From Strigamia acuminata (lineage: Eukaryota; Arthropoda; Chilopoda; Geophilomorpha; Linotaeniidae), in contig OX442319.1 in assembly GCA_949358305.1 (NCBI GenBank), positions 7,504,001-7,564,000 of the forward strand: 60,000 nucleotides of DNA, given 5' to 3'. Positions within the stretch are counted from its first letter, which is position 1. Each line of letters starts with the position of its first letter. Shown here in pieces: positions 24,010 through 34,209 of this stretch. The position numbers and the translations under genes are program-made. The notes beneath the pieces are model-generated. The model was not told the DNA's origin. It ran no database searches and worked only from the letters and a program-made list of their open reading frames with translations.

Positions 24010-27000
24010 ATGGCTACATTATCCGCTGCTGATCTCGAGGAAAAGGAGGTCATTTGGAAAGCAAAGGCTCAAGGAGCCGAGGATCTGCTGGGATCTTCAG
24101 TCAACATTCTAGACGGAGGAGAGCTGGAAGCCATGCAAATAACGGTTGACCAGCAATTGAGTGATCTCGCCGACGAATTGAAAGCTCTTAAAGACGAGTC
24201 AAAAAGAGAGGACTATTTAGCGGGGCTTCAACGAATTGAAGACATTAGAACCAGAGTAAATTTATTGAAGCAAAGAGCAAAAGTGTCTGGAAAAATGGCA
24301 GGGCAATTTGGTTCCCATCCGGGACAGAATTCCAGTTTAAACCAGACGTCCGCTTCATCTAGGAGAAACACGAGATTGCCGAAAACCGACATTGCCAAAT
24401 TTAGTGGCGATGCAACTGAATATAGAGGTTTTGCGAATTTATTCGAATCAGCAGTTGATCAGAACACGGAGCTTTCGAACGTGGAAAAGCTTATATATCT
24501 GAGGTCATGCTGCACTGGGGCTGCAGAATCCGCAATCAAGTCGTACCCAATAACTGATGACGCCTACCCATTAGCGAAAAACACATTGGAGAGTCTATTC
24601 GGTTCTGAAAACACGCAGAGAAATGCTATTTCAAAGATGATTAGGGAGTCGAAACCCGTTTTCGATCTCTACCCAATCGAGCCACTCAAAGCTCTATTCA
24701 CGTCATTGGCATCTGCTGTCCGGACCATGGCGCAACTGTCTGTGTCAGTTGACACTACTGGAACGTACCTTATTCCAGAACTACTTAGAAAATTTCCACC
24801 GGAGATCTCCCAACGTTTTTACCGAAAGCATCAAGGAAAAGTTGATGATGTTAACGTTTTTCTGGACTTCGTAGCAACCGAGATACAACTGGCTGAATTG
24901 TCGGAAGAAAGCGTTCTCCTTAAGCGCGCTCATCTGAAGAAGTCAGAAAAATTTGAGAAAACTTCAAAGGAAACAAGAGAAAGACCAACTGGAACCATGT
25001 CCTCATTCGTGACTTCCGAGAATGGAAAATTGAGTATGAATTCCAAGTCAAATCCAAACCGCAAACCCGCCTGCGCTTATTGTGATGGTGATCACGCACA
25101 CGCAAATTGTGATGCGGATCTCGATGTACCAGCGAGGATCGAAATAGTGAAGAAGAAACGACTTTGTTTCAACTGCTTGAGATATAACCACACAGCCAAA
25201 GAATGTACCGTGAAGTTTTGTTGTCGCTTGTGTGGTGGAAGACATCACACATCGATCTGCAACAAAAACAACAAAGAAAAAGCGATTACACCAAAAGAAG
25301 AAAACGTGTCTACTAATGTATCGCTTACCGAGTCGGTGGAGATTCAACTGATGGTCTTCACTGCTCTTTTTGTGAAGAAAAATGGAGACATGTACCCCGT
25401 CCGCGGATTATTAGATCCAGGAAGCCATCGCTCCTACGTCACGAAGAGACTAGTAAATAAATTCCGGATGCAAAAGATCGAGACACTACACACGATGACA
25501 CAGTGTCTGCTCAACAAAAAGCCAGTTCCGACGACACATGATGTCTTTAGATTCGAACTACAATCAAGACACGGAACAAAAAAGACATCAATCCTTGCAT
25601 TAGAAACCGACACACTCCCGAAAGTCAAAGGGATAATTGGAGCAGAAGCCATAAAGCAAGTCCAATCACTCGGACTTGAGATGGCTGAGATACATCCGTC
25701 AGAATCGGAAGACATTGACGTCTTATTAGGAAGCAACGCATGGTGGAAGATTTGTCAAGGTGGAAGCCGAAAAATCAACGACGAGTTGGGATTAATGGAG
25801 ACAATTTTTGGGTGGATTCTAAACGGTCGACTGAAACCAAACAACCCGCTTGAAGAAAACATGGCAGCGTGCAACATTTCTTGCATGGCGGTCGAGTCCA
25901 AAGAAGAAGTGATCTCAAATCAACCTGAAAATGACGAAAACAAAATAGTCCAATTAATTCCGAAATCACTGCCCAACATGAATGGCGAACCCGGTGTGAA
26001 TAAACAGACAGACGTCACACCTTCTTGTTTTGCCGCGAGCCTCTCCAGTGGTCTGGAGAAAGAGGAACTGGACACCACCCTCCAAAAAACGAAAAAGTCG
26101 TTCAAGGATGGAGGATTGGTCAACAGAACTCCAAGCTCGGACATGAAGCCGGAATTACGAGGGCGAAATCAGTTAGAGTCAGGAAGAAAGAACGTCGAAT
26201 TACTTACAAACCAAGTGCCCAGTTTACCCAAATTGTGTGCAATCGTGAGATGGAGTGGAAACGTGATTCTGAATTTCTGGAAAAAGAAAATTGATTTGTC
26301 AACCAATCAAAAGGGAATTCATCTCATCATTGGTCCAATGTATGCGGGAAAAACGACCAAGTTATTGAAGCTTTTAGAAAAGGAAGAGAAGACGTCGTCC
26401 CTGCTAATTAAACACTCCAATGACGATCGTTACAGTAAAACCGAAGTCGTGACCCACGACGGTCATCGACGAGAAGCAATTGCTACCAGTAGCCTAACCA
26501 ATGCTGTGGAAAAAACGAAATTAGTGAAGACAATCAGAATTGACGAAGGACAGTTTTTTCCCGACATTTTTACTTTTTCAAATGAAATGGCTGAGCAAAA
26601 GAAAAAGGTAATAGTCGCCGCATTAGACGTCGACTTCAAGAGGAAGCCATTTGATCAGATATCCGAGTTAGTTCCACTAGCCGAGTCTGTTGTGAAACTA
26701 CAAGCAAAATGTTATTTTTGCGGAGATAAAGCTGAATTTTCAAGACGAATTTCGCACGAAACCAGAGTCAAGATGATAGGAGGGATCGACAAATACAAAC
26801 CAACCTGTCGAGTATGTTTCTCAAAGCCCATGAAGTCTCTAGAGACGAAAAGGAAAATCATCAACGGAATTATTCGACTTAGTTGTATGATTGTCAACCG
26901 AAGAATACCTCCGTGGATACCAAATTTGATCCGTCAAAGAATCATGCCACCCAGAGTGGAATACGAAAAGGTGAAAGAGGTCTCCCAAATATTATCATCA

Positions 27001-27027
27001 AAGACCAGAAGTAATCGAACTAAATGA
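24010..27027 (+). CDS. Gag-protease-thymidine kinase fusion polyprotein of a BEL/Pao element
   Basis: A single uninterrupted frame of 1005 codons; residues are counted from the ATG at 24010, which has A at -3 and G at +4. In order: a charged helical N-terminus (about 20-95); a DUF1759-like Gag core (about 123-274, starting LPKTDIAKFSGD); three zinc knuckles (C355-C358-H362-C367, C386-C389-H394-C399, C405-C408-H412-C417); a Pao-type aspartic protease of DUF1758 type (about 445-606) with LLDPGS at 467-472 (active Asp469) and the family's IDVLLGSNAWW and FGWILNG motifs; a linker (607-768); a TK1-type thymidine kinase (about 769-937); and a basic tail (938-1005). Gag would package RNA and the protease would cut the polyprotein. 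No RT, RNase H or integrase motif is present. The linker keeps segments that resemble the start of Pao RT and the pre-integrase region. The protease has Pro where DSG/DTG is usual, so its activity is uncertain. Confidence 0.93.
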   Translation: MATLSAADLEEKEVIWKAKAQGAEDLLGSSVNILDGGELEAMQITVDQQLSDLADELKALKDESKREDYLAGLQRIEDIRTRVNLLKQRAKVSGKMAGQFGSHPGQNSSLNQTSASSRRNTRLPKTDIAKFSGDATEYRGFANLFESAVDQNTELSNVEKLIYLRSCCTGAAESAIKSYPITDDAYPLAKNTLESLFGSENTQRNAISKMIRESKPVFDLYPIEPLKALFTSLASAVRTMAQLSVSVDTTGTYLIPELLRKFPPEISQRFYRKHQGKVDDVNVFLDFVATEIQLAELSEESVLLKRAHLKKSEKFEKTSKETRERPTGTMSSFVTSENGKLSMNSKSNPNRKPACAYCDGDHAHANCDADLDVPARIEIVKKKRLCFNCLRYNHTAKECTVKFCCRLCGGRHHTSICNKNNKEKAITPKEENVSTNVSLTESVEIQLMVFTALFVKKNGDMYPVRGLLDPGSHRSYVTKRLVNKFRMQKIETLHTMTQCLLNKKPVPTTHDVFRFELQSRHGTKKTSILALETDTLPKVKGIIGAEAIKQVQSLGLEMAEIHPSESEDIDVLLGSNAWWKICQGGSRKINDELGLMETIFGWILNGRLKPNNPLEENMAACNISCMAVESKEEVISNQPENDENKIVQLIPKSLPNMNGEPGVNKQTDVTPSCFAASLSSGLEKEELDTTLQKTKKSFKDGGLVNRTPSSDMKPELRGRNQLESGRKNVELLTNQVPSLPKLCAIVRWSGNVILNFWKKKIDLSTNQKGIHLIIGPMYAGKTTKLLKLLEKEEKTSSLLIKHSNDDRYSKTEVVTHDGHRREAIATSSLTNAVEKTKLVKTIRIDEGQFFPDIFTFSNEMAEQKKKVIVAALDVDFKRKPFDQISELVPLAESVVKLQAKCYFCGDKAEFSRRISHETRVKMIGGIDKYKPTCRVCFSKPMKSLETKRKIINGIIRLSCMIVNRRIPPWIPNLIRQRIMPPRVEYEKVKEVSQILSSKTRSNRTK
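26065..26280 (+). other. possible remnants of pol around a large internal deletion
   Basis: Residues around 686-695 (EEELDTTLQK type) resemble the segment that opens Pao reverse transcriptase. Residues 728-757 (NVELLTNQ ... PKLCAIVRW ... NFWKK) resemble the segment BEL/Pao polyproteins carry just before integrase. The ~35 residues between them would hold the deletion junction that removed RT and RNase H. This is judged from remembered family patterns only. Confidence 0.4.
26314..26820 (+). other. thymidine kinase (TK1-type) domain within the polyprotein
   Basis: TK1-type kinases phosphorylate deoxythymidine to dTMP with ATP in nucleotide salvage. The sequence shows the Walker A motif GPMYAGKT (775-782); RYS (807-809) and THD (815-817); IDEGQFFPD (844-852), in which Glu846 is the expected catalytic base; RKPF and LVPLAESVVKL; two CxxC pairs (Cys901, Cys904, Cys933, Cys936) that bind the structural zinc; and the substrate-lasso GGIDKY ending at Tyr929. 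Length and motif order match a complete TK1 core with no frameshift or stop. The LVPLAESVVKL stretch looks eukaryotic rather than bacterial. There are no introns, as expected for capture through RNA. Whether it came from the host, another animal or a virus cannot be told by reading. Confidence 0.93.
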
Positions 27028-27062
27028 TGGGTTGTTCGCACTTTCTTTTCGCCGGCAATCTA

Positions 27063-28420
27063 TGTTGCTAGCAACATAAAGGAAAGCTGCTAAACGTCTT
27101 AAAAATTAGTCATCTGGAATTATTAAAAAGGGTTTTTAATATTTATCTTAGATTGGGAATTTAATTAGACACTTATTTGAATATAAGTCTTCTTTGAGTT
27201 AGTTTGAGTGAATTTCTCAGTACTGGTTGATCTGACCGGATAAATCTGGGAAGAAAAGAGTTTTTACATTAGTTATTTATCCACTTAGAATTTATTTTCT
27301 ATCTTGTTTACCTGTGTTATGCATGTTTTGATGTTTCCAAGTGTTTTCCTGTTTCCAGTCCACTATTGTCAATGTAGTGACAAGGTGTAATGATGCTCTC
27401 AGACAGCAAAAGGGTACTAGAATGAGAAATGTATGTTATTATCAGTTTTAAGCTGTTTCAATCAATTTCTGTTTGTTTTCTGTATATTACTAACCAATTA
27501 AGCGTTTTGTTAACTTAGATTGTGTGTAGCCTGTCTAGTGAGCTAATTTCAAGCCTTTCTATCTTCCTGCAAGTGATCTCTGTTTACATTGTCGGCCATT
27601 ACTGTGGGAGTGGTCTACTTGTATCTGTAAAGAGAGGAGAAAATGTTTAATCCCAAAGAGTTTTTGTGGGTTCTGATTAATAATTAATCACTTAATTATT
27701 ATGCAATGTAAAAGTGTTAAGTTTAAGATTTATCTGTGTTGATTTATAACTTAACTTCTGCACTTACTGTAAAGTTGCCAGCTCATTGGTCTAAAATGTC
27801 TTTACTTATTCTTTTCTCTATTTTATGAGTTGTTCAGTGTGTTTTAGAGTGAATAATTTAGTTCTCAACGAGCATTGTGGTTAGAGACTGTTGTTAATGT
27901 ATACTTTTGCATTTAATGTCAAATACTTGCTGTTAGGCTTATGTGTTTTCAACTATTAACTTCTACGGTAGTTTTGTTGTGCCAGCAGTACTTATTTCTC
28001 TTTACAAGCACTTAGAGACCTCTGTAACTTTAAGTGCAAGTGTCCTTATACAATGTGGAGATAGTTACACTTGTTGTTTCTTATTATTGTTAAAGTGTGA
28101 CTTCTTTGTAATATCCTCGTGATTCAATTGTAGTAGTCTTGTTAAGAATTTAGAGAATAAAATGGTTGCTTTTTATTTCTCTCCAAGTCTCATTTCTCTA
28201 TACAACCAGAAAGCAATGTGCAGTGAGTAGAAAAATCCTCCTTCCTCCTCCTTGAACTCACCAGTGGCAGATCATCATGTGAAGCAGCAAGTTCAATTCC
28301 AGTGTTTGCATTTCTTCAAGTCTTTGGCCAACTTCTGTGTATCAGTTTTAGCCAAGCAGCAGTCAAGTATTGCCGCCCCTCCTTCTGGCCTGGTTGTCGC
28401 CTGCGACCTTGCCAGAAACA
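27063..28420 (+). repeat. 3' LTR
   Basis: 1358 bp direct copy of the 5' LTR without the MITE, beginning TGTTGCTAGCAACATAAAGG and ending CCAGAAACA. It follows the stop codon of the polyprotein by only 35 bp. The bases just upstream are not a classic polypurine tract; they read CTTTCTTTTCGCCGGCAATC, so the plus-strand primer site is unclear. Confidence 0.92.
28156..28161 (+). promoter_or_regulatory. candidate polyadenylation signal in the 3' LTR
   Basis: AATAAA at the same LTR position as 22925-22930, about 260 bp before the LTR end, where it could terminate the element's transcript. Confidence 0.45.
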
Positions 28421-31400
28421 ACTGTGATGAGATCAAAAGTCTATTCTCCCAAATCATCGGTTGGATGTTTCTAAAACTTACATTGGAGCCTTCTACTAAG
28501 GTTTAAACACTATTTCTGAACATTCAGAGACATTGGACTTGTGGTGTTTGTGCTAAGTCAACGGCGATGTGAAATGAGCTCAAAATTTTTTTTTCAAAAT
28601 TTATTGCTTAGGTGTTGCTAAAACTTATATTGAAGGCTTCTACTAAGGTTTAAACACTATTTCTGAACATTCAGAGACATTGGTCTTGTGGTGTTTGTGC
28701 TAAGTCAACTGCGATGTGAAATGAGCTCAAAATTTTTTTTTCAAAAATTAATGCTTGGGTGTTGCTAAAACTTATATTGAAGGCTTCTACTAAGGTTTAA
28801 ACACTATTTCTGAACATTCAGAGACATTAGACTTGTGGTGTTTGTGCTAAGTCAACTGTGATGAGATCAAAAGTTTATTCTCCCAAATCATTCGTTGGAT
28901 GTTTCTAAAACTTACATTGGAGCCTTCTACTAAGGTTTAAACACTATTTCTGAACATTCAGAGACATTGGTCTTGTGGTGTTTGTGCTAAGTCAACTGTG
29001 ATGAGATCAAAAGTCTATTCTCCCAAATCATCGGTTAAATGTTATAAAACTTACATTGGAGCCTTCTACTAAGGTTTAAACACTATTTCTGAACATTCAG
29101 AGACATTGGTCTTGTGGTGTTTGTGCTAAGTCAACTGTGATGAGATCAAAAGTCTATTCTCCCAAATCATCGGTTAAATGTTTCTAAAACTTACATTGGA
29201 GCCTTCTACTAAGGTTTAAACACTATTTCTGAACATTCAGAGACATTGGACTTGTGGTGTTTGTGCTAAGTAACTGTGATGAGATCAAAAGTCTATTCTC
29301 CCAAATCATTGCTTGGATGTTGCTAAAACTTACATTGAAGGCTTCTACTAAGGTTTAAACACTATTTCTGAACATTCAGAGACATTGGTCTTGTGGTGTT
29401 TGTGCTAAGTCAACTGTGATGAGATCAAAGTCTATTCTCCCAAATCATCGGTTGGATGTTTCTAAAACTTACATTGGAGCCTTCTACTAAGGTTTAAACA
29501 CTATTTCTGAACATTCAGAGACATTGGTCTTATGGTGTTTGTGCTAAGTCAACTGCGATGAGATCAAAAGTCTATTCTCCCAAATCATCGGTTGAATGTT
29601 TCTAAAACTTACATTGGAGCCTTCTACTAAGGTTTAAACACTATTTCTGAACATTCAGAGACATTGGTCTTGTGGTGTTTGTGCTAAGTCAACTGTGATG
29701 AGATCAAAAGTCTATTCTCCCAAATCATTGGTTAAATGTTTCTAAAACTTACATTGGAGCCTTCTACTAAGGTTTAAACACTATTTCTGAACATTCAGAG
29801 ACATTGGTCTTGTGGTGTTTGTGCTAAGTCAACTGTGATGAGATCAAAAGTCTATTCTCCCAAATCATTGGTTGGATGTTTCTAAAACTTACATTGGAGC
29901 CTTCTACTAAGGTTTAAACACTATTTCTGAACATTCAGAGACATTGGTCTTGTGGTGTTTGTGCTAAGTCAACTGTGATGAGATCAAAAGTCTATTCTCC
30001 CAAATCATCGGTTGAATGTTTCTAAAACTTACATTGGAGCCTTCTACTAAGGTTTAAACACTATTTCTGAACATTCAGAGACATTGGTCTTGTGGTGTTT
30101 GTGCTAAGTCAACTGTGATGAGATCAAAAGTCTATTCTCCCAAATCATCGGTTAAATGTTATAAAACTTACATTGGAGCCTTCTACTAAGGTTTAAACAC
30201 TATTTCTGAACATTCAGAGACATTGGTCTTGTGGTGTTTGTGCTAAGTCAACTGTGATGAGATCAAAAGTCTATTCTCCCAAATCATCGGTTGGATGTTT
30301 CTAAAACTTACATTGGAGCCTTCTACTAAGGTTTAAACACTATTTCTGAACATTCAGAGACATTGGTCTTGTGGTGTTTGTGCTAAGTCAACTGTGATGA
30401 GATCAAAAGTCTATTCTCCCAAATCATCGGTTGGATGTTTCTAAAACTTACATTGGAGCCTTCTACTAAGGTTTAAACACTATTTCTGAACATTCAGAGA
30501 CATTGGTCTTGTGGTGTTTGTGCTAAGTCAACTGTGATGAGATCAAAAGTCTATTCTCCCAAATCATTGGTTGGATGTTTCTAAAACTTACATTGGAGCC
30601 TTCTACTAAGGTTTAAACACTATTTCTGAACATTCAGAGACATTGGTCTTGTGGTGTTTGTGCTAAGTCAACTGTGATGAGATCAAAAGTCTATTCTCCC
30701 AAATCATCGGTTAAATGTTTCTAAAACTTACATTGGAGCCTTCTACTAAGGTTTAAACACTATTTCTGAACATTCAGAGACATTGGTCTTGTGGTGTTTG
30801 TGCTAAGTCAACTGTGATGAGATCAAAAGTCTATTCTCCCAAATCATCGGTTGGATGTTTCTAAAACTTACATTGGAGCCTTCTACTAAGGTTTAAACAC
30901 TATTTCTGAACATTCAGAGACATTGGTCTTGTGGTGTTTGTGCTAAGTCAACTGTGATGAGATCAAAAGTCTATTCTCCCAAATCATTGGTTGGATGTTT
31001 CTAAAACTTACATTGGAGCCTTCTACTAAGGTTTAAACACTATTTCTGAACATTCAGAGACATTGGTCTTGTGGTGTTTGTGCTAAGTCAACTGTGATGA
31101 GATCAAAAGTCTATTCTCCCAAATCATCGGTTAAATGTTTCTAAAACTTACATTGGAGCCTTCTACTAAGGTTTAAACACTATTTCTGAACATTCAGAGA
31201 CATTGGTCTTGTGGTGTTTGTGCTAAGTCAACTGTGATGAGATCAAAAGTCTATTCTCCCAAATCATCGGTTGGATGTTTCTAAAACTTACATTGGAGCC
31301 TTCTACTAAGGTTTAAACACTATTTCTGAACATTCAGAGACATTGGACTTGTGGTGTTTGTGCTAAGTCAACTGCGATGTGAAATGAGCTCAAAATTTTT

Positions 31401-34209
31401 TTTTCAAAATTTATTGCTTGGGTGTTGCTAAAACTTAGATTGAAGGCTTCTACTAAGGTTTAAACACTATTTCTGAACATTCAGAGACATTGGTCTTGTG
31501 GTGTTTGTGCTAAGTCAACTGCGATGTGAAATGAGCTCAAAATTTTTTTCTTCAAAATTTAATGCTTGGGTGTTGCTAAAACTTATATTGAAGGCTTCTA
31601 CTAAGGTTTAAACACTATTTCTGAACATACAGAGACATTGGACTTGTGGTGTTTGTGCTAAGTAACTGTGATGAGATCAAAAGTCTATTCTCCCAAATCA
31701 TTGCTTGGATGTTGCTAAAACTTACATTGAAGGCTTCTACTAAGGTTTAAACACTATTTCTGAACATTCAGAGACATTGGTCTTGTGGTGTTTGTGCTAA
31801 GTCAACTGTGATGAGATCAAAAGTCTATTCTCCCAAATCATCGGTTGTATGTTTCTAAAACTTACATTGGAGCCTTCTACTAAGGTTTAAACACTATTTC
31901 TGAACATTCAGAGACATTGGTCTTATGGTGTTTGTGCTAAGTCAACTATGATGAGATCAAAAGTCTATTCTCCCAAATCATCGGTTGAATGTTTCTAAAA
32001 CTTACATTGGAGCCTTCTACTAAGGTTTAAACACTATTTCTGAACATTCAGAGACATTGGTCTTGTGGTGTTTGTGCTAAGTCAACTGTGATGAGATCAA
32101 AAGTCTATTCTCCCAAATCATCGGTTGGATGTTTCTAAAACTTACATTGGAGCCTTCTACTAAGGTTTAAACACTATTTCTGAACATTCAGAGACATTGG
32201 ACTTGTGGTGTTTGTGCTAAGTCAACTGCGATGTGAAATGAGCTCAAAATTTTTTTTTCAAAATTTATTGCTTAGGTGTTGCTAAAACTTATATTGAAGG
32301 CTTCTACTAAGGTTTAAACACTATTTCTGAACATTCAGAGACATTGGTCTTGTGGTGTTTGTGCTAAGTCAACTGCGATGTGAAATGAGCTCAAAATTTT
32401 TTTTTCAAAATTTAATGCTTGGGTGTTGCTAAAACTTATATTGAAGGCTTCTACTAAGGTTTAAACACTATTTCTGAACATTCAGAGACATTAGACTTGT
32501 GGTGTTTGTGCTAAGTCAACTGTGATGAGATCAAAAGTTTATTCTCCCAAATCATTCGTTGGATGTTTCTAAAACTTACATTGGAGCCTTCTACTAAGGT
32601 TTAAACACTATTTCTGAACATTCAGAGACATTGGTCTTATGGTGTTTGTGCTAAGTCAACTGTGATGAGATCAAAAGTCTATTCTCCCAAATCATCAGTT
32701 GGATGTTTCTAAAACTTACATTGGAGCCTTTTACTAAGGTTTAAACACTATTTCTGAACATTCAGAGACATTGGTCTTGTGGTGTTTGTGCTAAGTCAAC
32801 TGTGATGAGATCAAAAGTCTATTCTCCCAAATCATCGGTTAAATGTTATAAAACTTACATTGGAGCCTTCTACTAAGGTTTAATCACTATTTCTGAACAT
32901 TCAGAGACATTGGTCTTGTGGTGTTTGTGCTAAGTCAACTGTGATGAGATCAAAAGTCTATTCTCCCAAATCATCGGTTAAATGTTTCTAAAACTTACAT
33001 TGGAGCCTTCTACTAAGGTTTAAACACTATTTCTGAACATTCAGAGACATTGGACTTGTGGTGTTTGTGCTAAGTAACTGTGATGAGATCAAAAGTCTAT
33101 TCTCCCAAATCATTGCTTGGATGTTGCTAAAACTTACATTGAAGGCTTCTACTAAGGTTTAAACACTATTTCTGAACATTCAGAGACATTGGTCTTGTGG
33201 TGTTTGTGCTAAGTCAACTGTGATGAGATCAAAGTCTATTCTCCCAAATCATCGGTTGGATGTTTCTAAAACTTACATTGGAGCCTTCTACTAAGGTTTA
33301 AACACTATTTCTGAACATTCAGAGACATTGGTCTTATGGTGTTTGTGCTAAGTCAACTATGATGAGATCAAAAGTCTATTCTCCCAAATCATCGGTTGAA
33401 TGTTTCTAAAACTTACATTGGAGCCTTCTACTAAGGTTTAAACACTATTTCTGAACATTCAGAGACATTGGACTTGTGGTGTTTGTGCTAAGTCAACTGC
33501 GATGTAAAATGAGCTCAAAATTTTTTTTTCAAAATTTATTGCTTAGGTGTTGCTAAAACTTATATTGAAGGCTTCTACTAAGGTTTAAACACTATTTCTG
33601 AACATTCAGAGACATTGGTCTTGTGGTGTTTGTGCTAAGTCAACTGCGATGTAAAATGAGCTCAAAATTTTTTTTTCAAAATTTAATGCTTGGGTGTTGC
33701 TAAAACTTATATTGAAGGCTTCTACTAAGGTTTAAACACTATTTCTGAACATTCAGAGACATTGGACTTGTGGTGTTTGTGCTAAGTCAACTGTGATGAG
33801 ATCAAAAGTCTATTCTCCCAAATCATTGGTTGGATGTTTCTAAAACTTACATTGGAGCCTTCTACTAAGGTTTAAACACTATTTCTGAATATTCAGAGAC
33901 ATTGGTCTTGTGGTGTTTGTGCTAAGTCAACTGTGATGAGATCAAAAGTCTATTCTCCCAAATCATTGGTTGGATGTTTCTAAAACTTACATTGGAGCCT
34001 TCTACTAAGGTTTAAACACTATTTCTGAACATTCAGAGACATTGGTCTTGTGGTGTTTGTGCTAAGTCAACTGTGATGAGATCAAAAGTCTATTCTCCCA
34101 AATCATCGGTTAAATGTTTCTAAAACTTACATTGGAGCCTTCTACTAAGGTTTAAACACTATTTCTGAACATTCAGAGACATTGGTCTTGTGGTGTTTGT
34201 GCTAAGTCA

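Larger units (their letters stand above)
21520..28420 (+). mobile_element. BEL/Pao LTR retrotransposon carrying a thymidine kinase domain
   Basis: This 6901 bp element is bounded by direct LTRs that begin TGTTGCTAGC and end CCAGAAACA. The satellite sequence ACTG is duplicated on both sides (21516-21519 and 28421-28424); a 5 bp AACTG reading is possible if the LTR end is set one base earlier. Inside are a candidate primer binding site, an ~800 bp leader and one long frame encoding Gag, zinc knuckles, a Pao-type protease and a thymidine kinase. The internal region is only about 3.9 kb and encodes no reverse transcriptase, RNase H or integrase, so movement would need enzymes supplied in trans. 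The protease and Gag families place it in BEL/Pao. The LTRs look near-identical apart from a nested MITE, which suggests a young insertion. Confidence 0.93.

Noticed and set aside
24920-26897. Minus-strand frames of 61-100 codons inside the polyprotein region
   Set aside because: They are shadows of the plus-strand coding sequence with no family resemblance.
27028-27062. Polypurine tract before the 3' LTR
   Set aside because: The bases are pyrimidine-rich rather than purine-rich, so no such tract is annotated.
28252-28506. An 84-codon frame running from the 3' LTR into the satellite
   Set aside because: It is a junction artefact joining LTR and satellite sequence.
28855-28994. CENP-B-box-like TTCGTTGGATGTTTCT in rare E monomers
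   Set aside because: It matches the first half of the CENP-B box, but the essential CGGG half is missing and the motif is absent from the common monomers.
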